A DNA stretch of 64,000 nt from Paracoccus alkanivorans (lineage in GTDB: Bacteria; Pseudomonadota; Alphaproteobacteria; Rhodobacterales; Rhodobacteraceae), in NCBI RefSeq assembly GCF_003697785.1, contig NZ_QOKZ01000006.1, forward strand, positions 124,001-188,000, read 5' to 3'. How positions within the stretch are numbered: the stretch's first letter is position 1; every line of letters starts with the position of its first letter. A model generated the notes under the pieces. That model did not search any database. It saw only the letters and a program-made list of their open reading frames with translations, and was not told the origin of the DNA. This document shows, piece after piece, positions 32,588-43,295 of the stretch. A program made the translations under genes and the position numbers.

Positions 32588-32602
32588 AGGTTCAATGAAC
32601 CT
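32588..32602. promoter_or_regulatory. Second palindromic site AGGTTCAATGAACCT
   Basis: The same inverted repeat as at 32393, differing only in its central base, located 40 bases to the right of the tRNA fragment. The two copies flank the presumed attachment core. Confidence 0.55.
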
Positions 32603-32668
32603 GCAGCGGGCCGCTTTCGGGCAATAGCCCGCTCCAGGCCGATTGCGTTGAACATCGCACAGATATGA

Positions 32669-33265
32669 TTAACCCGGGCAGGCCGCTCCGGTGTCGATCC
32701 AGGCCTGCGTCAACTGGCCGAACAGTTCCTGCGAGCCCGGAGCGGGGGTGCGGCCCTCGCCCGGCTCCCAGCCCCAACCGACAAGACCGTCCTCGGCCAT
32801 ATGCTCCTGCAGTTCCTCCAGCGAGCGGCCGCCATTGCGTTCCGGATCCTTGAGTTGCTCGCAGATCTCGCCAAGGCCAAGCCCCGCCCATGCCATATCA
32901 ACCGGGGCGAGCGACCATGGCTCGTGGCCGGGAATGCTCTCGACACCGCCGACGCCGGTGGTCTCGAAATTCTCGGAACCGTGACAGGTATTGCAGGTCA
33001 TGCCGGGCGCACCGAAATCGGCGTCGCCGCGCACTACCGGGGGCTCGTGCGGCTGCATGTCGTCGCCCTGTGTCGGGCCGCCCTTGGGGTGACAGTTCAG
33101 GCAGCGTGGATGGGTAAGGACCTTGCCCATCTCTTCGAAGATCGCGGCAGAGCGTTCGGTCTGATCCTCGATGCTCTCGAAATCGTCGGGCGCGCGCAGA
33201 TCCTGCGCCATCGCAGGGAAGGCCACCGCCGTGGCCAGCGCAAGCGAAAGGGGGAAGCGTTTCAT
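32669..33265 (-). CDS. Exported di-haem-type cytochrome c
   Basis: A 198-residue protein from ATG 33265 with a Sec signal peptide ([20 protein letters not shown]). Two haem-binding motifs, CLNCH at about 56-60 and CNTCH near 90-94, indicate a di-haem periplasmic cytochrome. It ends with [19 protein letters not shown] and one Cys near the C-terminus. It is the last gene of the IorA-IorB operon, 14 bases downstream of iorB, and probably carries electrons away from that molybdenum enzyme to the respiratory chain. Confidence 0.8.
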   Translation of the reverse strand: MKRFPLSLALATAVAFPAMAQDLRAPDDFESIEDQTERSAAIFEEMGKVLTHPRCLNCHPKGGPTQGDDMQPHEPPVVRGDADFGAPGMTCNTCHGSENFETTGVGGVESIPGHEPWSLAPVDMAWAGLGLGEICEQLKDPERNGGRSLEELQEHMAEDGLVGWGWEPGEGRTPAPGSQELFGQLTQAWIDTGAACPG

Positions 33266-33279
33266 GCGGGTCTCCTTTC

Positions 33280-35418
33280 TCATGCGACCGGGATGATGGG
33301 CAGGCGGCGATAGGCATTGCCGGTCATCCGGCGCCACGCATTGGCGATGGCCGGGGCGATCGGCGGCGTGCCGGGCTCACCCACGCCGGTGGGCGCCTCG
33401 GCAGAGGCGATGATCGCCACCTCGATGGCGGGCATCTCGGGGAGGCGCAGGATGCGGTAGCTGTCCCAGTTCCGCTGCCGGATCAGGCCGCCCTCGTCCA
33501 GCGTGACTTCGCTGTAGAGCGCGGCGGACAGGCCGTAACCGATGCCGCCCTCCATCTGCGCGCGCACGACATTGGGATTGACGGCCAGCCCGCAATCGAC
33601 CGCGCACCAGACGCGGCGGACATGGGGAATGCCGCCGCGGTCCTCGATCTCGGCGATCTGGGCGACATAGCTGCCGAAGGATTTCACCACCGCCACGCCA
33701 TAGCCGTAATCGCCCGATTGGTCGGCCATCTCGGCCACGCGCTGCAGCACGGCCCTTTCGCGGGGATGGTCCTCGCCCATCAGCGCGAGGCGGCCCTCGA
33801 TCGGATCCTTGCCGGCTTTCTCCAGCAATTCGTCGATGAAACATTCGACCGCAAAGCCGGTATGGGTATGTCCGACCGAACGCCACCACAGCGTCGGGAC
33901 CGGAGATTCCATCTGCGCCCAACGCAGCCGGTGATTGGCCATGGCGTAATGCAACTCGTTCGCACCCTCGAAGGCGGTGGAATCCGGGCCGCCCTGCAGC
34001 ATCGCCTCGAATGGCGTGCCCATGATCACGGATTGCGTGGCGATGCCGTGATCCCATGCCTTGATGCCGCCCTGATCGTCCAGCGCGGCGCGCATGTGAT
34101 GGACCGTCAGCGGCCGGTAATAGCCGCCCTGCACGTCATCCTCGCGCGTCCACATCAGCTTGACCGCGCCCTTGCCATTGGCCTTGGCGACCTCGGCCGC
34201 CTCTGCGGCGAAATGCGAGTCGGGCGTGGCGCGGCGGCCAAAACTGCCGCCTGCCAGCATGGTGTGCAGGCGGACATTCTCGACGCCGAGGATCTTGGCG
34301 ATGGTGCCCTGGTCCCCGGTCTGCATCTGGCTGCCCATCCAGACCTCGGCCTCGCCGTCGCGCAACTCGACAACGGCATCCAGCGGCTCCATCGGCGTAT
34401 GGGCGAGATAGGGGAAGACATAGGTAGCCTCGACGACTTCGGCGCCCTCAAGCGCGGCCTCGACATCGCCGGACTTGGTGATCTCCCATTTCCCACCCGC
34501 CTTGGCGGCGGCGGTCCATTCCTCGATCATCGCATCGCTCGAACGGGTCTCGGCCTCTGCCTCGTCCCACTCGATTTCCAGCGCGTCGCGCCCCTTCAGA
34601 GCGGCATAGGTATTGTCGGCATAGACCGCGACGCCGGTCGGCACCTGCGCGACCTTTTGCACCCCGGCAACCTGCAAGGCGGCGCTGTCGTCGAAACTCG
34701 CGGCCTTTGCCCCGAACTTGGGCGGATGGGCGACCACGGCGGTCAGCATGCCGTCGCGATAGACATCCAAGGTGAACTGCGCCGAGCCATCCGTCTTGGC
34801 GCTGCTGTCCACCTTGGGAAGATCGGTGCCGATCAGCCTGAACTGGGCGGGATCCTTCACCGGCGGATCTTCTGGTGCGGTCTGCTGTGCCGCAGCCTCG
34901 GCCAGTTCGCCGAATGTCGCGGATTGACCACCCGCGCTGACGATACCCTTGTCGATGGTGATCTGATCGGCGGGCACGCCAAAGCGCTCGGCGGCGGCGG
35001 CGATCAGCATCGCCCGCGCCCCCGCCCCGGCCTTGCGCATCTGCATGAAGCTGTTGGCCATCGCCGTCGAGCCGCCGGTGCCCTGCATCCCGAAGGCGAG
35101 ATTGGCGTATTTCTCGACATCGGCGGGCGCGGCGGCGGCGCGCATCTGCGACCAGTCGGCATCCATCTCTTCGGCGACAAGCGTGGTCAGGCCCGTATAG
35201 GGTCCCTGCCCGAACTCGATATGCTTGATCAGGACGGTCACGGTATTGTCGGGGGCAATGCGGATGAAGGCATTGGCCGACAGCTCGCCCGAGCCCTCGG
35301 GAAGTTCGTTGAAAAAGGCGGCCGCGCCGGATTTCTGCTGCGCGCGGGCAAGTCCCGGAAGGGCGACCGCGACGATCAGCCCGGACAGGAAGGCGCGGCG
35401 GTTGGTATGGATATTCAT
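33280..35418 (-). CDS. Molybdopterin-binding subunit of an isoquinoline 1-oxidoreductase-type aldehyde/heteroarene hydroxylase
   Basis: A 712-residue catalytic subunit. The N-terminus has a Tat-type signal ([21 protein letters not shown]), so the folded enzyme is probably exported. Xanthine-oxidase-family features: [67 protein letters not shown], and the C-terminal [17 protein letters not shown] that carries the catalytic Glu. The enzyme hydroxylates aldehydes or N-heteroaromatics with water oxygen; the substrate cannot be told. It lies 3 bases downstream of the 2Fe-2S subunit gene and before a cytochrome c gene, the usual IorAB-cytochrome set. No FAD subunit is present, as expected for this subclass. 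Confidence 0.85.
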   Translation of the reverse strand: MNIHTNRRAFLSGLIVAVALPGLARAQQKSGAAAFFNELPEGSGELSANAFIRIAPDNTVTVLIKHIEFGQGPYTGLTTLVAEEMDADWSQMRAAAAPADVEKYANLAFGMQGTGGSTAMANSFMQMRKAGAGARAMLIAAAAERFGVPADQITIDKGIVSAGGQSATFGELAEAAAQQTAPEDPPVKDPAQFRLIGTDLPKVDSSAKTDGSAQFTLDVYRDGMLTAVVAHPPKFGAKAASFDDSAALQVAGVQKVAQVPTGVAVYADNTYAALKGRDALEIEWDEAEAETRSSDAMIEEWTAAAKAGGKWEITKSGDVEAALEGAEVVEATYVFPYLAHTPMEPLDAVVELRDGEAEVWMGSQMQTGDQGTIAKILGVENVRLHTMLAGGSFGRRATPDSHFAAEAAEVAKANGKGAVKLMWTREDDVQGGYYRPLTVHHMRAALDDQGGIKAWDHGIATQSVIMGTPFEAMLQGGPDSTAFEGANELHYAMANHRLRWAQMESPVPTLWWRSVGHTHTGFAVECFIDELLEKAGKDPIEGRLALMGEDHPRERAVLQRVAEMADQSGDYGYGVAVVKSFGSYVAQIAEIEDRGGIPHVRRVWCAVDCGLAVNPNVVRAQMEGGIGYGLSAALYSEVTLDEGGLIRQRNWDSYRILRLPEMPAIEVAIIASAEAPTGVGEPGTPPIAPAIANAWRRMTGNAYRRLPIIPVA

Positions 35419-35421
35419 GGC

Positions 35422-35883
35422 TCAGCCCTCCAATGTCCTGGCGGCGTCGTGGATCGCCTGCCGGATGCGGACATAGGTGGCGCAGCGGCAGATATTCCCG
35501 GCCATCGCGTTGTCGATATCCTCGTCGCTCGGCGAGGAGACCTGCTGCAAAAGCGCTGTCGCACTCATCACCTGACCGGACTGGCAATAGCCGCATTGCG
35601 GCACGTCGATAGCGCGCCATGCCGCCTGCACCGCCTCGGCCTCGGGGCCGCTCAACCCTTCGATCGTGGTGATATCCGAACCCTCGACCATGGAAACCGG
35701 CGTCACGCAGGACCGGCGCGGCGAGCCGTCCAGATGCACCGTGCAGGCACCGCATTGCGCGATTCCGCAACCGAACTTGGTTCCCGTCAGGCGCAATTCG
35801 TCCCGCAGAACCCAGAGCAGCGGCGTATCGGGATCGACATCGACGCTGCGCTCTTCTCCATTGACTGTGAAGCTGATTGTCAT
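35422..35883 (-). CDS. 2Fe-2S subunit of an isoquinoline 1-oxidoreductase-type enzyme
   Basis: A 153-residue two-cluster iron-sulfur protein. The plant-ferredoxin-type cluster is bound by [17 protein letters not shown] (about 38-54) plus a later Cys (RRSCVTP); the second cluster by [13 protein letters not shown] and [14 protein letters not shown]. It passes electrons from the molybdenum centre of the downstream subunit. First gene of the operon; its promoter lies in the 280-base divergent spacer shared with the asparaginase gene. Confidence 0.9.
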   Translation of the reverse strand: MTISFTVNGEERSVDVDPDTPLLWVLRDELRLTGTKFGCGIAQCGACTVHLDGSPRRSCVTPVSMVEGSDITTIEGLSGPEAEAVQAAWRAIDVPQCGYCQSGQVMSATALLQQVSSPSDEDIDNAMAGNICRCATYVRIRQAIHDAARTLEG

Positions 35884-36008
35884 GCTGGCATTCCTCTGCT
35901 GGCGAGCAAAAGGTTAACGCGAAACCGGACGGTTTACGAGTTCTTGAAATCCGCGTGTTTGATCCCATGTCGGTTAATCATGCCATCGGCGAACACGTCC
36001 TTCCCTTC

Positions 36009-36034
36009 TTCTTTGTGCAAATTCTTTGTGCAAA
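36009..36034. promoter_or_regulatory. Tandem 13-bp direct repeat in a divergent promoter region
   Basis: TTCTTTGTGCAAA occurs twice without a gap (36009-36021, 36022-36034). Each copy contains the inverted repeat TTTG-TG-CAAA, suited to a dimeric regulator. It lies between the iorA start (35883) and the asparaginase start (36163). Confidence 0.5.
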
Positions 36035-36162
36035 TACCTGCCAGGGGTAGGCATCCGCCACGAAACGCGTGAAACAGCCGGAACAAGACCCGCAACCCTC
36101 CCGCTTTGACGCCCGCTCTTCCCCGGCCTATGAGGCAAGAGGCGGTAGCGAGGGAAACGGCC

Positions 36163-37701
36163 ATGAAGATCTGCATTCTCAACACCGGCGGCACGATCAG
36201 CAGTGTCGGCTCCCCTCTGGCGCCCATGTCCGCCGCCCGCTTCAGCGAAGCCGCCAAGGCCATCCTGACACCGATGATCGCGGCTTCCCTGCCGGACATG
36301 GAGCTGCATTTCGACAGCTCCCTGCGCTTTTCCGATCATGGCACGGGTGCGCTGGACAGCACCAATCTGCAGCCCCGCGACTGGTGCCGGATCGCGGATG
36401 CGGTGCTGAATGCCTATGCCGATCACGACGGTTTCGTGATCCTGCATGGCACCGATACGATGGATTTCACCGGCGCCGCCCTGCCGCTTTTGCTGAACGT
36501 CACGGACGATCTCGGCTTCGGCCGTGCCGTCCTGTCCAAGCCGGTGATCCTGACCGGGGCGCAGCTGCCGATGTTCCGGGACACGCCCGAGGGGCTGGTC
36601 CTGAACGCGGGCAGCGACGCCTTCACCAATTTCTGCGGGGCGCTGGCCTGTGCCCGGCTGCGTATCCCCGAACTGGCGCTGTTCTTCGATGGCAAGCTGC
36701 TGCGGGGGAACCGGGCGATCAAGGTCTCGGCCACGCGTTTTGCCGCTTTCGAGTCGCCGCATCTGCCGCCGCTGGCCGAGGCCGGGATCGGGACATGGCC
36801 GGGTCATGCGAGCGCCCTGCCCGGCCCCGCCGCGCCGCATCTGTCGCTGGACGATCCGGAGGCGCGGCAGATGGTGCGCGACCGGCTAAGCGCCATCGAC
36901 ACCGCGATCGACGCGCATCCGGTGATCGAGATAAACGCCTTTCCGGCCCGGTTCGGAGGAGGCAGCCTCCCCCTTGCCCGCATGATCGAGGATGCCGTCG
37001 CGGCCGGGGTCAGAGGGATCGTGCTGCAATCCTATGGCGAGGGGAATTTTCCCTCGGGCGATACCGGCGATGCCAGCCAAGGGGCAATCTGCAAGGCATT
37101 GAAGGCGGCCACGCAGGCCGGGGTGATCGTGGTTGACGGCACTCGCGTCATCGGCGGGCAGGTCGGGGAATTTCATTACGCGGCAGGCGCATGGATATCC
37201 GAGGCCGGAGCGGTCAGCGCGGGCGACATGACCCCGATGGCCGCATTCGCCAAGACCATGATCCTGTCCGCCGCCGCCGAATATCACGGCTGGAGCGCCG
37301 CCACCCTGCGCGCGGTGATCCGGCGCAACCTGGCAGGCGAATGCAGCTTTGCCGACCGGCTGGACAGCCGCCTGAACCCGGTGCTGAACCCCGGACAATC
37401 CCTGTCCGCCGCGGATGGCGCAGCACGGCTGGTCAATGATCCCGATCACGGGGCCGCATTGATCGGCGTGGAGGGGAAAGCACTCTGGTCCCCGGCCTCG
37501 GGCCATCCCGGACGGCTGATGCTGTATCCCGATGGCAGGCTTTCATATCTTGCGCCGGATGGGGCAGTCCTGTGGCAGCGGGCCGCACCGGAAAAGCCGT
37601 TGACCGGGGCCTGCCTGCTGCTGCGCTATGACCGGCAGGGACAGCCGGTGCTGGAGCTTCGCGATGCCTGCGCCACCCTGACGGCAAGCATCGCGCGCTG
37701 A
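36163..37701 (+). CDS. Asparaginase-family protein with a lectin-like C-terminal extension
   Basis: A 512-residue protein from ATG 36163. Residues 1-340 are a type I L-asparaginase: the first catalytic Thr in LNTGGTISS (about 6-14), and HGTDTMDFTGAALPLLLN with the second Thr and Asp near 98-115; RDTPEGLVLNAGSDAFTNF follows. These enzymes hydrolyse asparagine to aspartate and ammonia in the cytoplasm. The usual length is about 330, so roughly 130-170 extra residues are present. Within them GRLMLYPDGRLSYLAPDGAV then LWQ resembles one repeat of mannose-binding bulb lectins. What the extension binds is unknown. Confidence 0.8.
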   Translation: MKICILNTGGTISSVGSPLAPMSAARFSEAAKAILTPMIAASLPDMELHFDSSLRFSDHGTGALDSTNLQPRDWCRIADAVLNAYADHDGFVILHGTDTMDFTGAALPLLLNVTDDLGFGRAVLSKPVILTGAQLPMFRDTPEGLVLNAGSDAFTNFCGALACARLRIPELALFFDGKLLRGNRAIKVSATRFAAFESPHLPPLAEAGIGTWPGHASALPGPAAPHLSLDDPEARQMVRDRLSAIDTAIDAHPVIEINAFPARFGGGSLPLARMIEDAVAAGVRGIVLQSYGEGNFPSGDTGDASQGAICKALKAATQAGVIVVDGTRVIGGQVGEFHYAAGAWISEAGAVSAGDMTPMAAFAKTMILSAAAEYHGWSAATLRAVIRRNLAGECSFADRLDSRLNPVLNPGQSLSAADGAARLVNDPDHGAALIGVEGKALWSPASGHPGRLMLYPDGRLSYLAPDGAVLWQRAAPEKPLTGACLLLRYDRQGQPVLELRDACATLTASIAR

Positions 37702-37777
37702 GCCGTTACTGGACAGCGCCCGGCGCAATGCCTAAACCGGCTGGAACGCCTTGCCGTCCGATCATCCGGGGAACGCC

Positions 37778-38962
37778 ATGCCGCCGCGCCAGAAAACTTC
37801 GATCGCCATTGCCGGGCTTGGCTATGTCGGGCTGTCGAATGCGGTCCTGCTCGCCCAGAACCATGAGGTGCGCGCCTTCGATATCGACCCGGCGCGGGTC
37901 GAGATGGTCAATAACCGCCGCTCGCCCATCGAGGACCGCGAAATCTCCGAATTCATGGCCGAAAAGCCCCTGCATCTGACGGCCACCACCGATACTGAGG
38001 CCGCGATGAAGGGGGCGGAATTCGTGATCGTGGCAACCCCGACCAATTACGATCCACGGACGAACCGCTTCGACACCTCGACGGTCGAGGCGGTCATCAG
38101 CGATGCACGCCGGATCGCCCCCGAAGCGACGATCATCGTCAAATCCACCGTGCCGGTGGGTTTCGTGACCCGTATGCGGGCCGAGACCGGATTCGAAGGC
38201 ATCATCTTTGCCCCCGAATTCCTGCGCGAGGGCCGGGCCTTATACGACAACCTGCATCCCTCGCGCATCGTGGTCGGCGATCACAGCGAGGCCGCCCATC
38301 GCTTTGCCGACCTGATGGTCGAGGGGGCGGTCCGCAAGGACATGCCGGTGCTGTTCACCGGCCCGGTCGAGGCCGAGGCGATCAAGCTGTTCTCGAACAC
38401 CTATCTCGCCCTGCGCGTCGCCTATTTCAACGAGTTGGACAGCTATGCCCTGCAGCACGGGTTGAGCACGCGCGAGATCATCACCGGCGTCAGCCTCGAT
38501 CCGCGCATCGGCGATCACTACAACAATCCCAGCTTCGGTTACGGCGGCTATTGCCTGCCCAAGGACACCAAGCAATTGCTCGCCAATTACGAGGACGTGC
38601 CGCAGAACCTGATCTCGGCCATCGTGCAGTCGAACACGACGCGCAAGGACTTCATCGCCGAGCGGATCATCGCCCGCCAGCCGCGCGTGGTCGGGGTCTA
38701 CCGGCTGGTGATGAAGGCGGGCTCGGACAATTTCCGCGACAGTTCGATCCAGGGGATCATGAAACGGATCAAGGCCAAGGGGATCGAGGTGATCGTCTAC
38801 GAGCCGGTGCTGAAGGACGACCTGTTCTTCAACAGCCGAGTCATCCGCGACCTGGACGCCTTCAAGGCCGAGGCGGATCTGATCCTTGCCAATCGCCGGA
38901 CCGAGGCGCTGGCCGATGTGGCCGGCAAGGTCTTTACACGCGATCTTTTCGGGTCAGACTGA
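37778..38962 (+). CDS. ugd: UDP-glucose 6-dehydrogenase
   Basis: A 394-residue NAD-dependent enzyme making UDP-glucuronate for polysaccharides. The Rossmann loop is [16 protein letters not shown] near the start; [29 protein letters not shown], and the catalytic-Cys segment [20 protein letters not shown] follow in order. The ATG at 37778 has GGGGA upstream; an in-frame TTG at 37751 adds nine residues without a site. The stop is 32 bases before aroQ. No other exopolysaccharide genes are adjacent, so its product pool may serve genes elsewhere. Confidence 0.9.
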   Translation: MPPRQKTSIAIAGLGYVGLSNAVLLAQNHEVRAFDIDPARVEMVNNRRSPIEDREISEFMAEKPLHLTATTDTEAAMKGAEFVIVATPTNYDPRTNRFDTSTVEAVISDARRIAPEATIIVKSTVPVGFVTRMRAETGFEGIIFAPEFLREGRALYDNLHPSRIVVGDHSEAAHRFADLMVEGAVRKDMPVLFTGPVEAEAIKLFSNTYLALRVAYFNELDSYALQHGLSTREIITGVSLDPRIGDHYNNPSFGYGGYCLPKDTKQLLANYEDVPQNLISAIVQSNTTRKDFIAERIIARQPRVVGVYRLVMKAGSDNFRDSSIQGIMKRIKAKGIEVIVYEPVLKDDLFFNSRVIRDLDAFKAEADLILANRRTEALADVAGKVFTRDLFGSD

Positions 38963-38994
38963 CGGGCAAGGCGAAACCGGGGCGGAGGACGACA

Positions 38995-39426
38995 ATGGCG
39001 ATCATCTATGTGCTGAACGGGCCGAACCTGAACCTGCTGGGCAAGCGCCAGCCCGAGATCTACGGGCGCGAGACGCTGGAGGATGTCGAGTTGCTGTGCC
39101 GCGATGCGGCGGGCGGGCACGAGATCCGTTGCCTGCAATCGAACTGGGAAGGCCAGATCGTCGACTGGATCCACGAGGCCCGCGAACAGGCCGCCGCCAT
39201 CGTCATCAACCCCGCCGCGCTGACCCATACCTCGGTCGCGGTGCTGGACGCGCTAAATACCTTCGACGGCCCCGTTTTCGAGGTCCATATCAGCCAGGTC
39301 CACAAGCGCGAACCCTTCCGCCACCATTCCTATGTCTCGCTGCGCGCCGACGGGGTGATCGCGGGCCTCGGTGTCGAGGGCTATGCCGCAGCGGTCCGGC
39401 GCGCGGTTCTGCTGATCGGGGAATAG
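38995..39426 (+). CDS. aroQ: Type II 3-dehydroquinate dehydratase
   Basis: A 143-residue shikimate-pathway enzyme converting 3-dehydroquinate to 3-dehydroshikimate. Family motifs: [19 protein letters not shown] (with the catalytic Tyr at about 23), [58 protein letters not shown] (catalytic His). Length is normal for a dodecameric type II enzyme. GGAGGAC precedes the ATG by a few bases. Confidence 0.95.
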   Translation: MAIIYVLNGPNLNLLGKRQPEIYGRETLEDVELLCRDAAGGHEIRCLQSNWEGQIVDWIHEAREQAAAIVINPAALTHTSVAVLDALNTFDGPVFEVHISQVHKREPFRHHSYVSLRADGVIAGLGVEGYAAAVRRAVLLIGE

Positions 39427-39476
39427 GCCGCGAGGATGCGATTGCGGCGCCGGTCGTGGCGCGCTATCGCTATGCC

Positions 39477-40691
39477 ATGACCGGCTTTCATCTCGACAAT
39501 GCGACGGCGCGGCGGGTGTTTCTGGACCGTCACGCGCTTGCGGAACCGCCGACCGGCCCCGCCGGTCCGAACGAGATCCAGGCCCTGATCGAACGCTTGG
39601 GCTTCGTGCAGGTCGACAGCGTGCAGACCGTCGCCCGCGCTCATCACATGATCCTGTGGTCACGCAGGCAGCGTTACCGCCCCGCCACCCTGTCGCGGCT
39701 GCTGGAGAGTGAACGCAGCCTGTTCGAGAACTGGACCCATGACGCGGCCATCATCCCGACCCGGTTCTTTCCCCATTGGCACGAGAAATTCCGCCGCAGC
39801 CGCAAGCGGATGGAGGAGCGCTGGCCGAAATGGCAGGGTGATGCCTTCCTGGGCGAATGCGACGAGGTTTTGTCGCGGATCTCCCAATCTGGGCCCCTGA
39901 CCGCGGGAGAGGCCGGTGACGGCAAGGCCGGGAATGGCGGCGGCTGGTGGGAATGGCAGCCCGCCAAGGCGGCGTTGGAATACCTGTGGCGCAGCGGCGA
40001 CCTTGCCATCGCCCGGCGCGAAGGGTTCCGCAAGATCTACGATCTCACCGAGAACGTGATCCCCGAAACGCATCGCGAGCCGGTGCCCTCGGACCACACG
40101 CTGGACTGGGCCTGCAATGCGGCGCTGGACCGGCTCGGCTTTGCCACTCATGGCGAGATCGCGGCCTTCTGGGACCTGATCGGCCCGGCGGAGGCGCGGG
40201 ACTGGTGCCTTGCCGAAATGGCGGCCGGGCGGCTGGTCGAAGGGCGGATCGAAGCGGCGGATGGCCGCGCCTACCGCGCCTATGCCCGTCCCGGCATGGC
40301 CGAAGCAGCCGGGTTCATCGCCGAACCGCCTTCCGGCCGTATCCGCATCCTGTCGCCCTTCGACCCCGCCCTGCGCGACCGCAAGCGGACCGAGCGGTTA
40401 TTCGGGTTCCGCTACCGGATCGAGATCTTCGTTCCCGAGGCCAGGCGCAAATACGGCTATTACGTCTTTCCGGTGATGGAAGGCGCGCGCCTGATCGGCC
40501 GCCTCGACGCCAGGGCCCTGCGCGATTCCGATTGTCTGGCCGTCCGCGCCTTCTGGCCCGAGCCCGGCCTGCGGATGACCAAGGCCCGTCTTGCCCGGCT
40601 TGAGGCAGAACTCGACCGGCTGGCCCGGTTCTCCGGCTGCGCGCGGGTCGATTATGCCGATGGCTGGATGCGCGAGGCCATGCCGGGTTAG
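39477..40691 (+). CDS. YcaQ-type winged-helix DNA glycosylase
   Basis: A 404-residue protein of the HTH_42/YcaQ family, whose E. coli member unhooks DNA interstrand crosslinks. Family features: IQALIERLGFVQVDSVQTVA, RAHHMILWSRRQRYRPATL, ENWTHDAAIIPTRFFPHW, RREGFRKIYDLTENVIPETH, LSPFDPALRDRKRTERLFGF (which includes the FDP-type segment), and YYVFPVMEGARLIGRLDAR. It begins 50 bases after aroQ in the same direction. Length is normal. The precise lesion cannot be told. Confidence 0.8.
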   Translation: MTGFHLDNATARRVFLDRHALAEPPTGPAGPNEIQALIERLGFVQVDSVQTVARAHHMILWSRRQRYRPATLSRLLESERSLFENWTHDAAIIPTRFFPHWHEKFRRSRKRMEERWPKWQGDAFLGECDEVLSRISQSGPLTAGEAGDGKAGNGGGWWEWQPAKAALEYLWRSGDLAIARREGFRKIYDLTENVIPETHREPVPSDHTLDWACNAALDRLGFATHGEIAAFWDLIGPAEARDWCLAEMAAGRLVEGRIEAADGRAYRAYARPGMAEAAGFIAEPPSGRIRILSPFDPALRDRKRTERLFGFRYRIEIFVPEARRKYGYYVFPVMEGARLIGRLDARALRDSDCLAVRAFWPEPGLRMTKARLARLEAELDRLARFSGCARVDYADGWMREAMPG

Positions 40692-40749
40692 GGCATGACC
40701 CGAATCAGCGATCATCGTAATCTGACCGCCGGAAACACGCGCAACTGTC

Positions 40750-41760
40750 TCAATCGGTCGAATACAGACCTTCATAGATCGGCAGCAGCGTGTCCGTCTC
40801 GAACAGCGAACTGACCGAGGTGCCGTTCCAGATATTCAGGATCGCCTGCGTGAACATCGGCGCGGTCGGCACGATGCGGATATTCGGGGCCGCCTTGACC
40901 GCTTCGGTCGGCTGGATCGAATCGGTGATCACCAGTGATTTCATCACCGATTTCGACACCCGCTCGACCGCCGGGCCGGACAGCACGCCATGGGTGATAT
41001 AGGCATGCACCTCGGTCGCGCCCTGATCGCTCAGGACCTGCGCCGCCTTGACCAGCGTTCCCGCCGTGTCGCAGATGTCATCGACGATGATGCAGGCCTT
41101 GCCCTCGACATCGCCGATCACCGTCATCTCTGCCACTTCGCCGGGTTTTTCGCGCCGCTTATCCACGATCGACAGGGGCGCACCGATACGCTGCGCCAGT
41201 TCCCGCGCCCGGGCCACGCCACCGACATCGGGCGAGACGACCATCAGATCGTCCATCCTGCCCTTGAAATAATGCTGCACATCCAGCGCAAAGATCGGCG
41301 CGGCATAGAGGTTATCCACCGGAATGTCGAAAAAGCCCTGGATCTGCGTGGCATGCAGATCCATCGTCAGCACCCGGTCCACCCCGGCCTCGGTCAGCAG
41401 GTTGGCGACCAGCTTGGCCGAGATCGGCGTGCGGGCCTTGGCGCGGCGGTCCTGCCGCGCGTAACCGAAATAAGGAATGACGGCCGTGATCCGCGCCGCC
41501 GAGGACCGCCGCAGCGCGTCGGTCATGATCAGCAGTTCCATCAGGTTGTCATTGGCCGGGTTCGAGGTGGACTGGATGATATACATGTCCTCGCCGCGGA
41601 CATTCTCGAAGACCTCGACAAAGATTTCCTGGTCGTTGAATCGTTCGATCCGGGCGTCGCAAAGTCCGACATTCATACCGCGATGCATCGACATGCGGCG
41701 CGCGATGGCGGCGGCAAGGGGAGTATTGGCATTTCCGGAAATAAGCTTGGGTTCGGTCAT
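40750..41760 (-). CDS. prs: Ribose-phosphate pyrophosphokinase (PRPP synthetase)
   Basis: A 336-residue enzyme making PRPP from ribose 5-phosphate and ATP for nucleotide, histidine and tryptophan synthesis. Motifs: [40 protein letters not shown] (ATP-binding flexible loop), [17 protein letters not shown], and the PRPP loop [18 protein letters not shown]. The ATG at 41760 was preferred; one three codons upstream is also possible. It faces the glycosylase gene tail to tail. Confidence 0.95.
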   Translation of the reverse strand: MTEPKLISGNANTPLAAAIARRMSMHRGMNVGLCDARIERFNDQEIFVEVFENVRGEDMYIIQSTSNPANDNLMELLIMTDALRRSSAARITAVIPYFGYARQDRRAKARTPISAKLVANLLTEAGVDRVLTMDLHATQIQGFFDIPVDNLYAAPIFALDVQHYFKGRMDDLMVVSPDVGGVARARELAQRIGAPLSIVDKRREKPGEVAEMTVIGDVEGKACIIVDDICDTAGTLVKAAQVLSDQGATEVHAYITHGVLSGPAVERVSKSVMKSLVITDSIQPTEAVKAAPNIRIVPTAPMFTQAILNIWNGTSVSSLFETDTLLPIYEGLYSTD

Positions 41761-41856
41761 GACGGGCATGGGAAACAGGGCCTCTGGCGGGATTCGTGAG
41801 ATTGCACAGCCCTTAGCACCCGGATAACCTGCGGGCAAATCAAGAAGGACATGCGC

Positions 41857-42456
41857 ATGGCCAGCATCGACTATTACCTGGGAACAGTCAGCCCCTATTG
41901 CTATCTCGCCGGAAGGCGGCTGGAGGAGATCGCGGACAAGCACGGCGCAAGCATCACCTACAAGCCGGTGGACCTGCTGCAGCTTTTTGACCGGACCGGG
42001 GGGGTTCGCCCCGCCGACCGCCATGCCAGCCGGCTGGAATACCGCAGGCAGGAGCTTTTGCGTTGGGCGGAGTTCCTGCGAATCCCGTTCAATATCAAGC
42101 CCGCCTACTGGCCGGTCAACACGGCGCCTTCCTCCTATGCCGTCATCGCGGCGCAACAGGCGGGGGGCGGTGATCTGGGCGGGCTGGCGCATGGCTTTAC
42201 CCGCGCGGTCTGGGCCGAAGAGCGCGATATCAGCGACGATTCCGTGATCCGGGAGCTGTTGGAGGCGCATGGTTTCGATCCGGCACTGGCCGACAAGGGA
42301 TTGCTCGTCGGAGCAGAGACCTATGGCCGCAACCTGGACGAGGCGGTCGAGGCCGGGGCCTTCGGCGCGCCATTCTATATCGTGCGCGAAACCGGGCAGC
42401 GGTTCTGGGGCCAGGACCGGCTGGACTTTCTTGACCGGCATCTCGCTTCGCTGTGA
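41857..42456 (+). CDS. DsbA-family 2-hydroxychromene-2-carboxylate isomerase-like protein
   Basis: A 199-residue thioredoxin-fold protein of the HCCA isomerase/kappa-GST group. It opens with [20 protein letters not shown], where a Ser replaces the CxxC of DsbA, followed by [35 protein letters not shown], and the cis-Pro segment [20 protein letters not shown]. Such enzymes use glutathione in aromatic degradation or detoxification; the true substrate is unknown. Its TGA overlaps the GTG of the hydrolase gene, so both are co-translated. Confidence 0.75.
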   Translation: MASIDYYLGTVSPYCYLAGRRLEEIADKHGASITYKPVDLLQLFDRTGGVRPADRHASRLEYRRQELLRWAEFLRIPFNIKPAYWPVNTAPSSYAVIAAQQAGGGDLGGLAHGFTRAVWAEERDISDDSVIRELLEAHGFDPALADKGLLVGAETYGRNLDEAVEAGAFGAPFYIVRETGQRFWGQDRLDFLDRHLASL

Positions 42457-43229
42457 GTGGAGTCCATCGCAGGCATTGGCCGGGTGATGCGGATCGCCCG
42501 GCATTGGCGTTGCATTGCATGCTCGCCTCGGGCAGCTATTGGGGACCGGTATCGGAGCGCCTGGCCGGGCGCGTTGACCTGCAAGGCTTCGACATGCCCG
42601 GCCATGGCCGCAGCGCCTCGTGGAACCCCAAGCCGGACGATCCCGATTACCACACCGCGGTTACCCGCATCGCCGCCAGTTTCATCAGCCGCCCGCTGGA
42701 CCTGATCGGTCACAGCATGGGCGCTACGGTGGCGCTGCGTATCGCCGTCGCCGCCCCGGAGGCGGTGCGAAGCCTGACCCTGATCGAGCCGGTGCTTTTT
42801 GCGGCCGCGCCCGAATCCGCGCAGGCCCAACCCGAGATGCAGATCGACCGCCTCTTGGCCGAAGGCCGGGCCGAGGATGCCACGCGGGGTTTCCTGTCGG
42901 TCTGGGGCACGCAGAGCTATGACGAGCTGTCCGAACGGATGCAGGTGCAGATGCGCGAACGGATCGGGCTGGTTGCCGAATGCGCGCCGACTCTTGCCGG
43001 GGATCGCCCCCGGATCCTGCGTGAAGGCGGGCTCGAATCGATCACCGCGCCGGTTCTTTTGATTTCGGGAGGCGACTCGCCGCGGGTGATCCACGATATC
43101 GCCGATGCTCTCGCCGCGCGGCTGCCCGATGTCGGGCGGGCGACGGTGCCGGATGCGGGGCATATGCTGCCGATCACCCATCCCGACGAGGTGTCGGGAC
43201 TGATCGGCGTCAACCTGGACCGGGCATGA
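42453..43229 (+). CDS. Alpha/beta-hydrolase
   Basis: A 258-residue hydrolase from GTG 42453. The nucleophile elbow is [11 protein letters not shown] (Ser88); the oxyanion-hole region is [21 protein letters not shown] follows; and the catalytic His lies in [13 protein letters not shown] near residue 237. The substrate may be an ester, lactone or similar compound; none can be inferred. A strong terminator follows directly. Co-translation with the isomerase suggests related roles. Confidence 0.8.
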   Translation: MSGVHRRHWPGDADRPALALHCMLASGSYWGPVSERLAGRVDLQGFDMPGHGRSASWNPKPDDPDYHTAVTRIAASFISRPLDLIGHSMGATVALRIAVAAPEAVRSLTLIEPVLFAAAPESAQAQPEMQIDRLLAEGRAEDATRGFLSVWGTQSYDELSERMQVQMRERIGLVAECAPTLAGDRPRILREGGLESITAPVLLISGGDSPRVIHDIADALAARLPDVGRATVPDAGHMLPITHPDEVSGLIGVNLDRA

Positions 43230-43232
43230 ACC

Positions 43233-43261
43233 AAAGGCGGTTCCCTGCCGGAACCGCCTTT
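43233..43261. terminator. Bidirectional terminator between the hydrolase and ribulokinase genes
   Basis: AAAGGCGGTTCC (43233-43244) pairs perfectly with GGAACCGCCTTT (43250-43261). The A run on one side and T run on the other allow termination in both directions between the convergent genes. Confidence 0.85.
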
Positions 43262-43295
43262 CCGCAAGCGGGTATTCCTCTTGGGCAGATGCCCG

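Noticed and set aside
33622..36072. Long plus-strand open frame (816 codons) opposite the IorB and IorA genes
   Set aside because: It lies antisense to clear molybdenum-hydroxylase genes; composition (His/Arg/Gly-rich, no motif) is that of a GC-rich shadow frame.
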